The position numbers were made by a program, and so were the translations under genes. A stretch of 64,000 nucleotides of DNA. Origin: Rehmannia glutinosa (lineage: Eukaryota > Streptophyta > Magnoliopsida > Lamiales > Orobanchaceae). A model generated the notes under the pieces. The model was not told where the DNA came from and did no database searches. It saw nothing but the letters and a program-made list of their open reading frames with translations. The DNA is taken from positions 41,949,335 to 42,013,334 of the forward strand of contig CM071930.1 in the NCBI GenBank assembly GCA_016081115.2, written 5' to 3'. Below are positions 9,976 to 21,330 of this stretch, piece after piece (within the stretch, counting starts at the first letter, position 1; each line of letters opens with the position of its first letter).

Positions 9976-12900
9976 ATGGCACCGAAGTTTGATTTCGTTA
10001 AACTCTCTAAGAAAATCCACTCAGGATCGTCAGTGGACTTTGAAGGAATGGTGAAACAGGGTTTTGATGAAACCCTTGTCAAGAAAATCGCTGAAATGCT
10101 AGAAAAATCAGTTCTCAAGGCTTTTATGACTCTGGAATACTCGCACACCTACCTAGAAGAGGTGGTGCAGTTCTACGTAAACGCGGAGGTACAGGACAAA
10201 GGAATCAAGTCTTCTATCCACCGCAAGGACATAATGATAAATGCTAAGGACCTTGCGGAGCACTGCTTGTTGCCGTCAGAAGGCATGAAGAAGATTAATA
10301 AAGGTGATGTTGATTTGGCTGCTGCGTGGAAAGAAGTAGCCAAACCAGAGTGTGCTGCTAAGGTGGTCTACACAGCTGATAAGAAATTGCTAAAGGACAA
10401 CTATCATAAGTTGATGGATGTCGTATCCAAGTGTGTAGACATGAAGTTTGGCAGCTTCAACCAACTGTCAAAGACTAAGCTGATCGTCATGGTTGCGATC
10501 ATGTGCGGCAAGAAAGTAAATTGCGCTGAGTTCGTGTACATCATACTCTGCCTAAATGTACTGAATAAGACGTTCCAGGATGATGGATCCTTTAGAGGAT
10601 CTCTTGGATATGGCCTCGTGATTGGCCACTTGATGGAAGTGAAGGGTATTCCCCTTCGACATGGAAAACCCTTCCATGTCAACAAAAAGATGTTCAGGGC
10701 AAATCTCTCTAGAGCCCAGAAGAGAGCCCACGCGAAGAAGACGGAAACAAGTGAGGGGGAATCAGCTGGACCTGAGGACACAACTGCTACCCCTCCACCA
10801 AAGAAGAAAGCTGTCCAAGCAGCTGTGAAGAAGAAAGTTGCCCCTGAAGCTAAGAAAAAGGATGCACCTGCCCCTGCAGCCGAGGCTGAGAAGGAAATTC
10901 AAATCCCTTCTCCAGCCATACGGAAGAAGAGGACTGCCAAGCCAAGAAAGGCAACTCCCTCTAAGAAGGATGCACCGGCCCCCACCGCCAATGAATCAGA
11001 AGAAGAAGAAGAACCAGAAGTTCCTCTGGTTCGGACCAAAAGAAGAAGACTCTTCAAGCATTCAGAGCTTGAAAAGAAAATGGAATCTGTTACTCAGATG
11101 GAGAAATCATGCGAGACTGCTGAAACTCAGGAAGTGCAGTCTCCTAAAGTAATTGATGAATCTGACAAGACTGCCAAAGGTCATCAGCAGAGTCCTGATG
11201 AAGACTCAGTTGGGCGTCAGACATCTGAGGGAAGCAAAGCAGCTGAGACAATTGAACATTCCGTTGAAAAAGTTGTCTCTCCACCTGCTACTGATGCTGC
11301 TGAAGGAGAGGAGCAACAGAGTATCTTGCCTTCAATCCCTGAAAAGGAAGGACAAGAAGAAGATGATGACGATGATATTATCATGTACTCTCCAGTATAT
11401 CCAGACATTCAATGCTGTCTTAGAGAATGGAGAGCATGGAAGCTAGATCACTCAATGGAGCAGTTCGCTCACCTTGAGTACATTGAAGAAGAACAAGAAT
11501 TGCTGCGATTTCTTGGAGTCAATACTGTGCTTCAGGCCCTGAATGAAGATAACTGCATGGATATTCTCCACATCTTCAAGGAGAAGGAAAAAGCCAAAGC
11601 AGCCGAGGAAGCACAAGCTATTGAGAAAGCAAAGATGTGCACGTTCACTGGAACTCACGAGCATACTCATGAAAATCTAGTTGAGTACACATATAGTGAC
11701 GAGGATATGGATCCCATTGCTTTGCAGCAGAGAAGTCAGACATGCATCAAGCAATGAGAGAATCCAGGCAGTTGCATGAGCAACAATTTATTGAAGGATC
11801 AGGAGAGTCGTCTCAATCTCTCCTGCAAATAGACCCTTTGGGAGTGGTGCAGCAGATTGCCACAAACATCGCTGCAGCCACGTCCCTGGTACTATTGGAG
11901 GATGGGTCCAAGGGAATTGGCAATGAAACTGGGATATTGGGCACCTAAGTTGAGCCAACCCCTGAAGAAGGTGTTTTACGTCCTGCCCCAGTGACTGAGC
12001 ATTCAAAAGAAAAAGCCGCGAGTCAGGAGCAGAGTGACCCCATCATCAGTCACTCAGCTGGTGTGCCAGCTGAGGGGGAAACTCTCTCCAATGCAGCAGG
12101 GTCGGAGGATGCTGTAGAAGACTCTAACTTGAAGCAATGAGGCAAAGTGGAAACTGAAAAAGAAACTCAGCAGAGTGACATTGACGAAGCTTGGACAGTT
12201 GAGTCTGTCCCAGCTGAAATGTCAGTTGCTCTAAAGGCCAACGACTCTGTTCCTACAGTCGAGGCACATGATGGAGATGTCCTGGGAGTTAACACTCTGG
12301 GCAGTGAAAGTGCAATCCTAGGGGTTGAGACTCCTATGGATGCCATGGTCCAAGACCCTAAGACAGCTGCGACTGTCGAAGGGAATATTGAAGGCCTCGC
12401 TGTAGTTGAGACTACTGGAGGTAGTGTTGAGACTCCTATGGATGCCATGGTCCAAGACCCTAAGACAACTACGACTGTCGAAGGGAATATTGAAGGCCTC
12501 GCTGCAGTTGAGACTGCTGGAGGTAGTCAAGGCCCAAGGGAGGTTGAGACTTCCCTGGGTAAAGTTCAAGAGACTCAGAACATTCCTCAAGTTCAAAGAG
12601 CTGAAATTGAAAAGGAGATAAGTGCACTTCATGACTACCAGGAGAACCTTGATACATCATTTCTGGGATCTGAAGATGAAGCTGAGTCCACCCCTGTTGC
12701 AGATCCAAAGGACCCAGCTGAGGATGTTCTCAAAACTACGAGTCAGCTAAGTAATAAAGCTGCTCGTTAAAAATTCAACTTCGATGATGAACCAAGCCCC
12801 CAGGTTTCATCATCATCCGATGATGCTGATGATGTAGCAGAGGAACCAGTTATTCACTTAGAAAAATCCACTGAGACCGAAGACGCTGTTAAGACAAAAT

Positions 12901-14687
12901 GAGGCTCGATTAATCGGGCAAAATATCTCAATCGCCCAGGTGAGACACGATCTCATCGCGCAGCTCCCATAGTTGCAGCAGTAAACACTACACCAGCTCC
13001 ATCACAGGCTCCCACAACTGTGACCACTACCGACGAAGCTATCCCAGCTAAGGTACAATGAGCTGAATCAGCACAGGCACAACCCTCATAAACAATCCCA
13101 TATGTGAGTGATGATGCCTTCCCAAAGGTATTCCCTTTCACGTCGATCCTACCAGATTTGGAAGAAAAGACCGCTGCTGAACAACAAAGATTCATTGTGA
13201 GAGAAGATCCCATCATCCCTACTGACACAATTGTTCCAGTCGAGTTCAACTTTGCTGAAAAGTGGCCTACAGCTGAATCAAGTGAGACAACTGAATTTCG
13301 TGAAATCTTCAAGAAGATCTGTGAAGAGATTGAGAAGATCGAAAGACATCAGGCCTCACTCGACTTAAGACTGGACAACAGGGACACTACCCTCACAGGA
13401 GACTTGAGAGGGATAGTGGTGCAGATCCGAGAATGGTCTCAACAAAGAAATCGCCATGCGCACGAGCAAGTTCGTTATTTCAAAGCACTATATGGTAGAA
13501 TGCTTGTATGGATGGCTGACAACATTGATCTGAAGCAAAGAATGCAGATGTATATTGAAAGGTTGCATGCATCTCACAAAACGGAAATGGAGCTTCTGCG
13601 TGAATTTCAGAGAAAAGAAGTTATGCGCCTTGAGGAGACCATGAATGCGAAATTCAGCCTCCTCATGGCTGAAATGAAATTGGTGGCAGCCGAGTTCAAA
13701 GCCACTCGCTCAAAATTCCGGACAGCTTATGCAGCCGCAGACTCCAAATAGAGTTCTGCTCTCAGCAGACTCGACTTTATGCTCGCAGGCATGTTCTCTG
13801 GGGTCTCTCTTTCCTTTGATGATACCAAAAAGGGGGAAGATGAGTCCCTAAGGAGTTTGAAAGAAGAAAAATTGAAAGAATCTGAGAAGAAGGGAAAAGC
13901 AGCTGAGGGGGAACACTCAAAAGATTTAACCTTGATGATAGTTGAAACCCCCCAGCAAGGTCAAGTTACTGCTTCCATCATTAGCAAACTCCCTGTAACC
14001 CTACCAATGGGACACTTTGTTGTGCCAATAGCAGAAAAAAGGAAGATCATTGAAGCAGAAATTGAGGAGTTCTCTGAAAAACAGAAAGCTCGCGTTCAAA
14101 AGATCTTAAAACAGCACGGTGGACTCCCAACTAAATTAAGCAAGGCTCTAAGTGACCCTCCCAGTGAATTAATGCAGCAAGTTGGATCTGAGCCTAGATC
14201 CATGGAAGAATTCAAAACACTGGAAGCTGAAGGCTACTTCAAGGGACTGTCTCTAACCAAAGCATGGGATCTATACTGGGAAAAAGGACTGGAGGTGTGC
14301 AAGACAGTTGAGAAACAACAAAGCTCTAGCAGACACTCAGCCAAAAAATCCACAGCTCCTGTGCAGTACACTCTCAGAGAAAGAGGATCTGAGTCAGGAA
14401 AAGATCGAAAAAGGGATATCGTGTATTGGACTAGGCACGACCACTTGACGAATTTAGAAGATCAACGCAAAATTGAAGAAGCAAAAGAAGAATGGCAGCA
14501 GAAAATGCCAAGCCACACGCGAATGGGAAGAAAGGCAGAAAAGGGATGACCATGCTGCAAAGAGAGCTTACATAAAACAGAAAAAGGAAGAAGAAAGGAA
14601 AAAGAGAGAAGATTAAGATAAAAAGAGAAAAAAGCTGATGACTTCGACAGAGCTGAAGAGAAAAGAAGGAGGCAACGAAGGCGATGA
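9976..14687 (+). pseudogene. ORF3 of copia element 1, giant extra gene (broken late)
   Basis: The ATG at 9976 (MAPKFDFVKL) opens 593 uninterrupted codons to 11757. One frameshift near 11730 moves reading to the frame that carries almost all the rest (11742-14549, with stops at about 11946, 12138, 12768, 12900, 13060, 13090 and 13749). A last frameshift near 14500 leads to a stop at 14685-14687. An unbroken version would be about 1,570 codons. Residues 1-250 form a globular region resembling the 'putative plant transposon protein' domain found in retroelement extra ORFs. Next come a Lys/Ala/Pro-rich basic linker, acidic segments, a 34-residue tandem repeat, long coiled coils (13270-13730) and a very basic end (RRRQRRR). 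I see no signal peptide or clear membrane segment, so 'envelope' is not supported. Function unknown. Confidence 0.75.
12324..12527 (+). repeat. 102-bp in-frame tandem duplication in ORF3
   Basis: Two adjacent 102-bp copies (12324-12425 and 12426-12527) encode 34-residue repeats beginning VETPMDAMVQDP. They differ by only a few substitutions. The corresponding part of element 4 has a single unit, so the duplication is specific to this copy or its sub-lineage and keeps the frame. Confidence 0.8.
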
Positions 14688-14721
14688 AGTGTTGCTGCGA
14701 ACCCTTCATGTATATTACTTA

Positions 14722-14813
14722 TGTAAATACATTCATGTAAGTCATCTGTATACTCAGTGAAATGCTCTGTAAATACATTCATGTAAGTCATCTGTATACT
14801 TAGTGAAATGCTC
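14722..14813 (+). repeat. 46-bp tandem duplication in the 3' UTR
   Basis: Two copies (14722-14767 and 14768-14813) start TGTAAATACATTCATG and differ at one base (C/T in the ACTCAGTG word). Element 4 has no such doubling in the matching place. A recent replication-slippage event is likely. Confidence 0.85.
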
Positions 14814-14880
14814 TGTAATTTTTCACTTTGTATTTTAGTATCTCAGCATAGATGTATGTATTTTTGCTTTGATATAGAAT

Positions 14881-14892
14881 GCTCTGATACCA
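14881..14892 (+). other. Sequence identical to the tRNA-iMet 3' end
   Basis: GCTCTGATACCA is exactly the reverse complement of the PBS at 3846-3857. In RNA it is therefore identical to the 3' end of the primer tRNA, CCA included, and could pair with the PBS of the same transcript. Element 4 keeps GCTCTGATAC followed by ACA in the same place (47247-47259, read on the minus strand). Confidence 0.6.
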
Positions 14893-15034
14893 AATGTAAA
14901 CAGCTGTGTAAAGGACAAGAATGCTATGATCAATAAAATAATCGATTCTACGCATACATTCTTTGTTACTGCATTGTCTGTATGTATCTTTGTTGTTTAT
15001 ATGTCGTTTAATGTTTTTAAGTTTTGGTATCATC

Positions 15035-15048
15035 AAAAAGGGGGAAAT
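15035..15048 (+). other. Polypurine tract of copia element 1
   Basis: AAAAAGGGGGAAA plus one T stands directly before the 3' LTR start TGTTGGG at 15049. This is the expected primer for plus-strand DNA synthesis. The same tract occurs inverted at 47091-47104 in element 4. Confidence 0.85.
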
Positions 15049-15827
15049 TGTTGGGAAATTTATTTTATAGATTTTGATGAATGCCATGTAAAACTTAAAC
15101 TAGAAAGTTGGCACCCCATTTTCTTTGTAATTTACATTGTAATAGATAGGGCTGGAAAAGCTGAGTCGAGTCATCTACGTCTGGAAATACAAGAAGTCAA
15201 CTGAAGACTGAAGTGAACACTCTGCTGTGGAACAACTGAGTATGGCCAAGATAGAATATCAAGAACTCGACTAAAGATGTATCAACTGAGGAATAGCTGT
15301 GTGAAGAGTCAGTCAAAGTCAACTCAAGAAGCCAAGTCTCAAGTTGAAGTGACAGATGAGTAATCCAATGATTGGAGCAGACTCAAGTCACCTGGGGAAA
15401 AATGCATCAACCAAGAAGAGCTAACTGAAATGAATCCGTTGCACAGAAGTCAAGAACATTATTTGAATAAGTAATACTTCCATGCTGCCAGGTCTTAAAG
15501 TGCTCATTTCAGAAGCGTGCAAAAGGAATAAACCAATGGGAAGCACTGCACCTCGTGTCAGAACCTGAAAAGCTGCAAATTCATTTAATACGAGGAAGGG
15601 TCTACATCTCAAGACTGAGGACCAAGAAAAGACAGGCCAACGAACACAAGTGACTTTTGAAATTAGCCTATCTCTTCAACGGCCAAATTTTTGAAAGCTC
15701 ACTATAAAAGGCTGAGGAAATTCATTGAGAAAAGGTTACCTGAACCACGAACAAGCAAGCAATATTCAAGCTGTAAACCTGCAAATATTCTCAAGTATAT
15801 TCAAGCCAATCCTCAAGCCTGAAACTC
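15049..15827 (+). repeat. 3' LTR of copia element 1, cut at its right end
   Basis: The first 779 bp of the LTR match 2308-3086. The remaining 757 bp are missing. At 15825-15827 the sequence CTC is shared between the LTR and the inverted RNase H region of element 2, so the join is a 3-bp microhomology junction. The U3 promoter with its TATA box (15703-15710) survives. Confidence 0.88.
15703..15710 (+). promoter_or_regulatory. TATA box of the cut 3' LTR
   Basis: TATAAAAG in the kept U3 part. Transcription would start near 15735-15740 and run after about 90 nt into element 2 in the antisense direction. Confidence 0.55.
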
Positions 15828-18800
15828 TTATGAAGTGATATCTGGCATCGATATGCTTTGTTCTTGAGTGCAACACAGGATTCTGAGTGATTGCAATTGC
15901 ACTTGTGTTATCACACATGATTGGAATTTCCTTTTCTTCAACTTCATAGTCTCTCAGCGCTTGGCCTCATCCATAGGATTTGGGCACAACAGTGCCCGCA
16001 ACTATGTATTCTCGCTTGTTTGTATAGGTGGCTATTGAATTTTGCTTTTTGCTAAACCAGAAATTAGCCTATTTCAAGCATTTGACATGTGCCTGAAGTG
16101 CTCTTCCCGTTAACTCGCATCCAAAGATAGTCGTAGTTTGAATAGCCAATTAGCTTGAATCCACCTTCCTTTGGATACCATAAGCCAACTTCTTGGCTTC
16201 CTTTCAAATATCTCAAAATCCTCTTAGTGCAAATCATATGGCTCTCTTTTGGAGCAGATTGAAATCTCGCACATACACCTACAACAAAGGTGATGTCCGG
16301 CCGCTTGCCGTGAGATAAAGCAATGATCCAATAAGTGCTCAGATCTTGTTTGATCTACAAGCTTGCCATCTCGCATCCATGTCCATTTTGATGATGTATT
16401 CATTGGTATTTTCACGGAAGACTTCTCCTCCATACCAAATTTCTTCATTAAATCTCTGGTGTATTTTGTTTGACTTATGAAGGTTCCATCCGTCACTTTG
16501 TTTTACTTGGAGTCCAAGGAAGAATGTCGCTCTCCCATCATGCTCATTTCAAATTTGCTTTGCATGAGGTTTGAAAATTTTTCACATAGCTCTTTGTTTG
16601 TGGATACAAAAATGATGTCATCCACATATATTTGAACAAGCAAAGATGCTCTTCTTGTCTTGAATTACTGAAAAGTGTTCTATCTACTTTTCCTTTTGTG
16701 AATCCATTCTCGATTAGGAATTGTGACAAAGTATCATACCATGCTCGGGTGCCTGTTTCAATCCATACAGAGCTTTCTTGAGTTTGTATACTTTATCTCC
16801 AAGAGTCTTCTGCTCAAATCCTGGAGGTTGTTCAACATACACTTCTTCTTCCAATAAACCATTTGGGAATGCACTTTTTACATCCATCTGATATACAATA
16901 AAATTCTTGTGAGCTGCATAGGCAAGAAACATCCTTATAGCTTCCAATCTTGCTATAGGAGCAAATGTTTCAACAAAATCTATTCCTTCTTCTTGGCAAT
17001 ATCCTTTGGCTACTAGTCTTTCTTTGTTTCTTACCACGGAACCCTCCTCGTTCATCTTGTTTCTGAACACCCATTTAGTACCAATAACATTTTGATGGGT
17101 GGGTCTTTGAACTAATTCCCATACTTTATTTCTTTCAAACCGATTCACTCTTCTTGCATAGCTTGAATCCAATGTGTGTCATCCAATGCTTGTAACACAT
17201 CTTTAGGCTCTATTTGTGAGATAAAGCATGTGAACATAGCTTCTTGTTGAGTTTTGGATCTTGTTTTGACACCTTCTCTTATATTTCCAATGACAAGTTC
17301 TCGTGGATGGTCTTTCACCATCTTACATCGAGATGAAGTAAGTTAGCCGGATTCGATCGTCTAGCAGCCGTGTTTGCTTTGATCTGCTCTCTCGCAATCA
17401 CTTAGCCGCAAATTTTCCAAATTTTATGAGACTCAACTATCTCATCTTCATCTTAGTTTATAATTCCACTTGACTTGAAAGATAGGGACTTTTCTCGTAT
17501 GGTCGGATGATTCAAATTATCACCGACTCTTCAATGTCTTCTCCATTTACATTTGGCTCATTGAATACCACATGAATGGATTCCTCCGGAACCATAGTCC
17601 TTTTGTTGAGTACTCTGTAGGCTTTGCTTTCACCGAGTATCCCAAGAAGATACCTTCATCGACTTTAGCATCGAAAGCTTTTAGATTGTCTTTGCCATTG
17701 TTATGGATGAAGAATTTACATCCAAATATTCTAAAATATGCAACATTTGGTTTTCTCCCCGTCCAAATCTCATAGGGAGTCTTTGTCACTTGTCCTTTTA
17801 TCATACATCCTGTTTTGAGTGTAGCAAGTCGTGTTGATTGCTTGCCTAAAATCTCTTTGGTAACCCCGCTTGACTAACATGGTCCTTGCTGCTTCTTTGA
17901 GTGTTCTATTCCTTCTTTCGCAACTCCATTCTCACGTGGAGTCCTTGTCTGCGAGATAATTCATGGCCAATGCCATTTTCAATACAATATTGAGTTATTA
18001 TACCATTGACAAACTCAGTTCCTCTGTCGATCTTATTTTGATAATGGTTTGGCTCTTCTCATTTTGAATCCTCTTCATCACCGTGTGGTAGTTTCTCAGA
18101 GAGTTTCTTTCTTCTTACACATGAATATTGTCCATGTATATCTTGAGTAGTCATCTACTACCACCAAGGTATATTTCTTCCCACTTATGCTAGCCGGTTC
18201 AACTGGACCAAATAGATCAATATGTAGCAGTGCAATATCCTTGTTGAAGATGGGCATGTCTTTTCTTTGAATGATGATTTGATCTGTTTTCCCTCGGCAT
18301 GCGTTACATATACTCTCTTCTTGTATACTTGAGTCTAGAAGACCTACCACAAGATTACTTCGCAAGCTTGTTAAGTGTTTTGAAATTCAGTGACTCGGCT
18401 TTTTTGTGCCACGACCAACTTGATTCAAATGTGCTCTTTGCTAATAGACAGTGTTGGGTGTAGCGGTTGACCAATCTACTACATACATGTTCTTTTGTCT
18501 CGCATCCTTGCAACACAACTTCATTTGATTCAATATCCTTGATTTGGCATATACCCATGTTAAATCCAACATTATAGCCCTTGTCACGAGTTGGTGATGC
18601 TTAGCAAGTTGAAGTTGAGTCCTTCAATATATGCAACATCCGTGATTTCTAATCCGTTCGCTTGATGGATCCGATTGCCTCTTATTTCTCCCGGAGCTTC
18701 ATTTCCTCCAAATATGACTTTTGCTCCTTTAACTTCCTTGAATTTTGACAGATTTTTCTTGTTTTTACATATATGTCCGGAATGACCACTATCCATGTAC

Positions 18801-18848
18801 CAGGTTCCTTGGCACTCACTTTGTTCCTTGAACCCGCAATCAAGGAAA
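15825..18848 (-). pseudogene. pol: pol of copia element 2 (3'-truncated, broken)
   Basis: Reading leftwards from the gag stop, the protease WYMDSG motif lies near 18780-18800, with Cys/His loss in the residues after it. Integrase covers about 18420-17560, with VVVDDYSRYTW at about 18130-18165. Reverse transcriptase covers about 17170-16400, with YVDD at 16617-16628. RNase H runs to the junction at 15825. The longest open piece is 152 codons (16714-17172), with the RT N-terminal motif FAPIARLEAIRMFLAYA. Frameshifts are very frequent; many coincide with CTG/CAG sites and may be sequence errors rather than true decay. Confidence 0.82.
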
Positions 18849-21200
18849 TTAAATTTTAGGTACCCATACTTGTCCGGGTCCCGAGGGGTTAGTATTGTAA
18901 GATGATCCAACCAGCCTATAGCCAAATGATCGCTCTAAGGGGTTGCCATCTATCGCTGCCATAATCATAATTAATTTTGGCAAATTGCTTGGGGATTCTA
19001 TGTTCATACAAACTGTCTCTTTTGTCTGTATGCATGTATATGTGTTTTAGCAATTGCCTTCTTTGGGTAATTGTGGTGTCTCTGAGTGTAGTGCCTAGGT
19101 GCATATGTGTGCTGATGAAAGCTCTTATATTTTTGGAATGGCCTTTGTTGAGTTCTAGGCCTTTGCCATTTGGGCTTATATTCCATAAGTCTATCTTGCC
19201 GATAGTTCACATCGTTCCAATCACTTGGCTTGGATATTTTCTACCATTCCCATTATATGTGTTTCTTTGATAGAACTTTTTGGGGTTTTTGGTAGCTCTG
19301 TTTCTTCTTTACAGAGTAATTCCTGTTTGGAGTTTGCTGAGGAACTTGGCTGAATTTCTTCTCAGTTGTCCTCTCAATGCACCCAACTGGTTGTTTTCCT
19401 TTTCCTTTATAACCAAGGCCAGTTTGCTTGTGATTGTGCTTTGGAGTGAATGTGTGTGCACCATTTGGAGTTTTGGATTTTTGAGACACTTCATTGCTTG
19501 AAGATCCTTTTTCCAAAATTACTTTTGGAGTTTGACATAGCACAGAGGAATTAAATCCTAAGCCTGTCTTATCTCCACATTCTCTTTGAGTCATAATAAG
19601 ATCATCCAATGATTTAGATGCCTTAGTGAATGAGGCAATCACATTTTTTAGGTCATTCTCCCTCTTTTCTATGGCAAAGGCAATTTCTGCTATTAGCTTG
19701 GCATTTTCAGCCTTTAAACTTTTATTCTCATCGGCTATTTGACTTAGAGTACTCGGCTCCTTAGTCACCGTGAGTTTTTGCTATCTTGAGTAGGCTGTTT
19801 TCCACATTTAGTAGTGTGTGTGAGGATTTAATATGTTCAAAATCTTTCATCATTTTGCCTAATGAATCATAAAGATCAGTGGGTGATGAAGTGTGTGTGT
19901 CACAGTCACTATCACTAGAATCTAAGTTTGATGAGTTAGAGTGTACCTCATCTTCTTGGTCGAGGTTGATCTAGTTCCTTGGCCATCAAACGATCGGGCT
20001 TCTTCTTTAGAGTCACTTGAGTAGTCGGCTTCACCACTTTCTCTCGAATCATCACCTTCTCTCTTGACTTGGCTTTGTCTCGGCCATCTCTGCTGCCCAA
20101 CATTGCCTTTTTCTTTTCTTGTCTTCTTTCTCTCAAGACCTTTCTTTCTTCTTCATTCCTGTATTTGTTGACTACAGGATATGGACAATCAATGGCATAG
20201 TGACCTGGTTGCCTACGTTCAAAGATAGATATTCAACCTTTTGATCGACTCTTTCCATTCTTGGATTGTCGACCCTTTGATATTCACTTTTTGATGATTT
20301 GTTCTCTTGGTTGGCCTATCTTCCCTTGACTTGGAGGGAGCCGAGTGTCTTCCTCGGAAGATTCGCCCTTGCCTCTCTTGTAGTTCTTATTGAAGAACTT
20401 GTTGAACCTTTTAACCATCGGGCTATTTCTTCGGATCAATGACTTCTTTGACCTCAACTCTCTTTCCATCCTTAACAATTAGAGCAAATTTGTTTTGGGT
20501 ACAAATTGTCTCTTCCCGATCTTTTCTTCTCACCTCAAATTCGTAGGCTTTGAGATCCGAGAATAGTTCATGGTTGGAGGTCTTCGATAGGTCCATGGAA
20601 TGTCTCGATGCCATGACCTTCATTTCCCATTCACCGGGAGACTTTTTAGGATCTTCATACACATTTCCTTCTGTATATTCCTTTCCAAGTGCAGATAGCT
20701 CGTTGGTGATGTCTCGTGAACCGAGCATCCAGTTGATCCAGGTTTTCTCCTGCGATCATTTTGAAATTCTCAAATTTTGTACAGACCACCGATAATTTAT
20801 TTTCCTTGATTTGCTCACGAGCCTTCACAAATCAATGTTAGCTTGTCCCGATTTCTTTAGCCATTTTGCATGATTTGACTTTATTGAACATGGCTTTGTC
20901 CAAAGTTTTGTAAAGGATGTCCTTGGCTACATTGTCCAGGTTGTATCTTTTTCTGTCATCATTTGTCCATTCAGTTCTTGGTTTTTCAACCATAGCCGGT
21001 CTAGGGCAACATCCTCTTCACCTTCAAATTTGTAGCTCTTCTTACAAACCGTGTTCACTTTTAAGATTTGCGGTGGCCCATCCTCTATCACTATCCACAT
21101 CTCATCATGTAATCTTTGATAGATGAGCACGCATACGAATTTTCCAATCATCAAATTCTTCAATTGTGAACATAGGGATGCGTGTCAAATTTGCTTCCAT
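18849..21200 (-). pseudogene. gag: gag of copia element 2 (broken)
   Basis: It starts at the ATG complementary to 21198-21200 (MEANLTRIPMF) and ends at the TAA at 18849-18851, followed in frame by a TGA. Open pieces include 20423-20728 (capsid-like region with MDLSKTSNHELFSDLKAYEF), 19253-19768 (coiled coil, then a basic tail) and 19004-19210. The zinc knuckle near 20180-20220 keeps RQPGHYAIDC, but the first CX2C pair is lost. Confidence 0.8.
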
Positions 21201-21316
21201 GATAATAACTTTTAATGATAAAAGGAGTTTTGAAAACTTAAGTACTAAAACAGGACTTTGAAAAGTTTGGAGATCTAGTTCAAGAACTGGTCATGGGAAG
21301 GCTCAATGAACCAACC

Positions 21317-21328
21317 GCTCCGATACCA
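21317..21328 (-). other. Primer binding site of copia element 2
   Basis: GCTCCGATACCA on the plus strand is the inverse of the tRNA-iMet PBS with one mismatch (T to C, again at a CTG). Two bases separate it from the LTR. Confidence 0.8.
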
Positions 21329-21330
21329 CT

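Larger units (their letters stand above)
14688..15034 (+). other. 3' untranslated region of copia element 1
   Basis: Non-coding, AT-rich DNA between the ORF3 stop and the polypurine tract. It includes a 46-bp tandem duplication and a 12-nt copy of the tRNA-iMet 3' end, both listed separately. The counterpart in element 4 is 47105-47377 on the minus strand. Confidence 0.6.
2308..15827 (+). mobile_element. Copia element 1 (SIRE/Maximus-like), nearly full length
   Basis: The order on the plus strand is 5' LTR, PBS, gag, pol, promoter-like spacer, ORF3, 3' UTR, polypurine tract, partial 3' LTR. The full element would be about 14.3 kb, large for Ty1-copia but in keeping with the SIRE/Maximus lineage, which carries extra coding sequence after pol. 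All coding parts carry stops or frameshifts, so the copy is dead. The 3' LTR is cut after 779 bp where it meets element 2 in inverted orientation. The five bases before the 5' LTR are ATAGT; no matching target duplication can be found because the 3' end is lost. Confidence 0.88.

Noticed and set aside
9976..14687. Calling ORF3 an envelope gene
   Set aside because: No signal peptide, no clear membrane span and no cleavage-like layout are visible; the protein is charged and coiled-coil rich. The env-like label in related elements rests mainly on its position.
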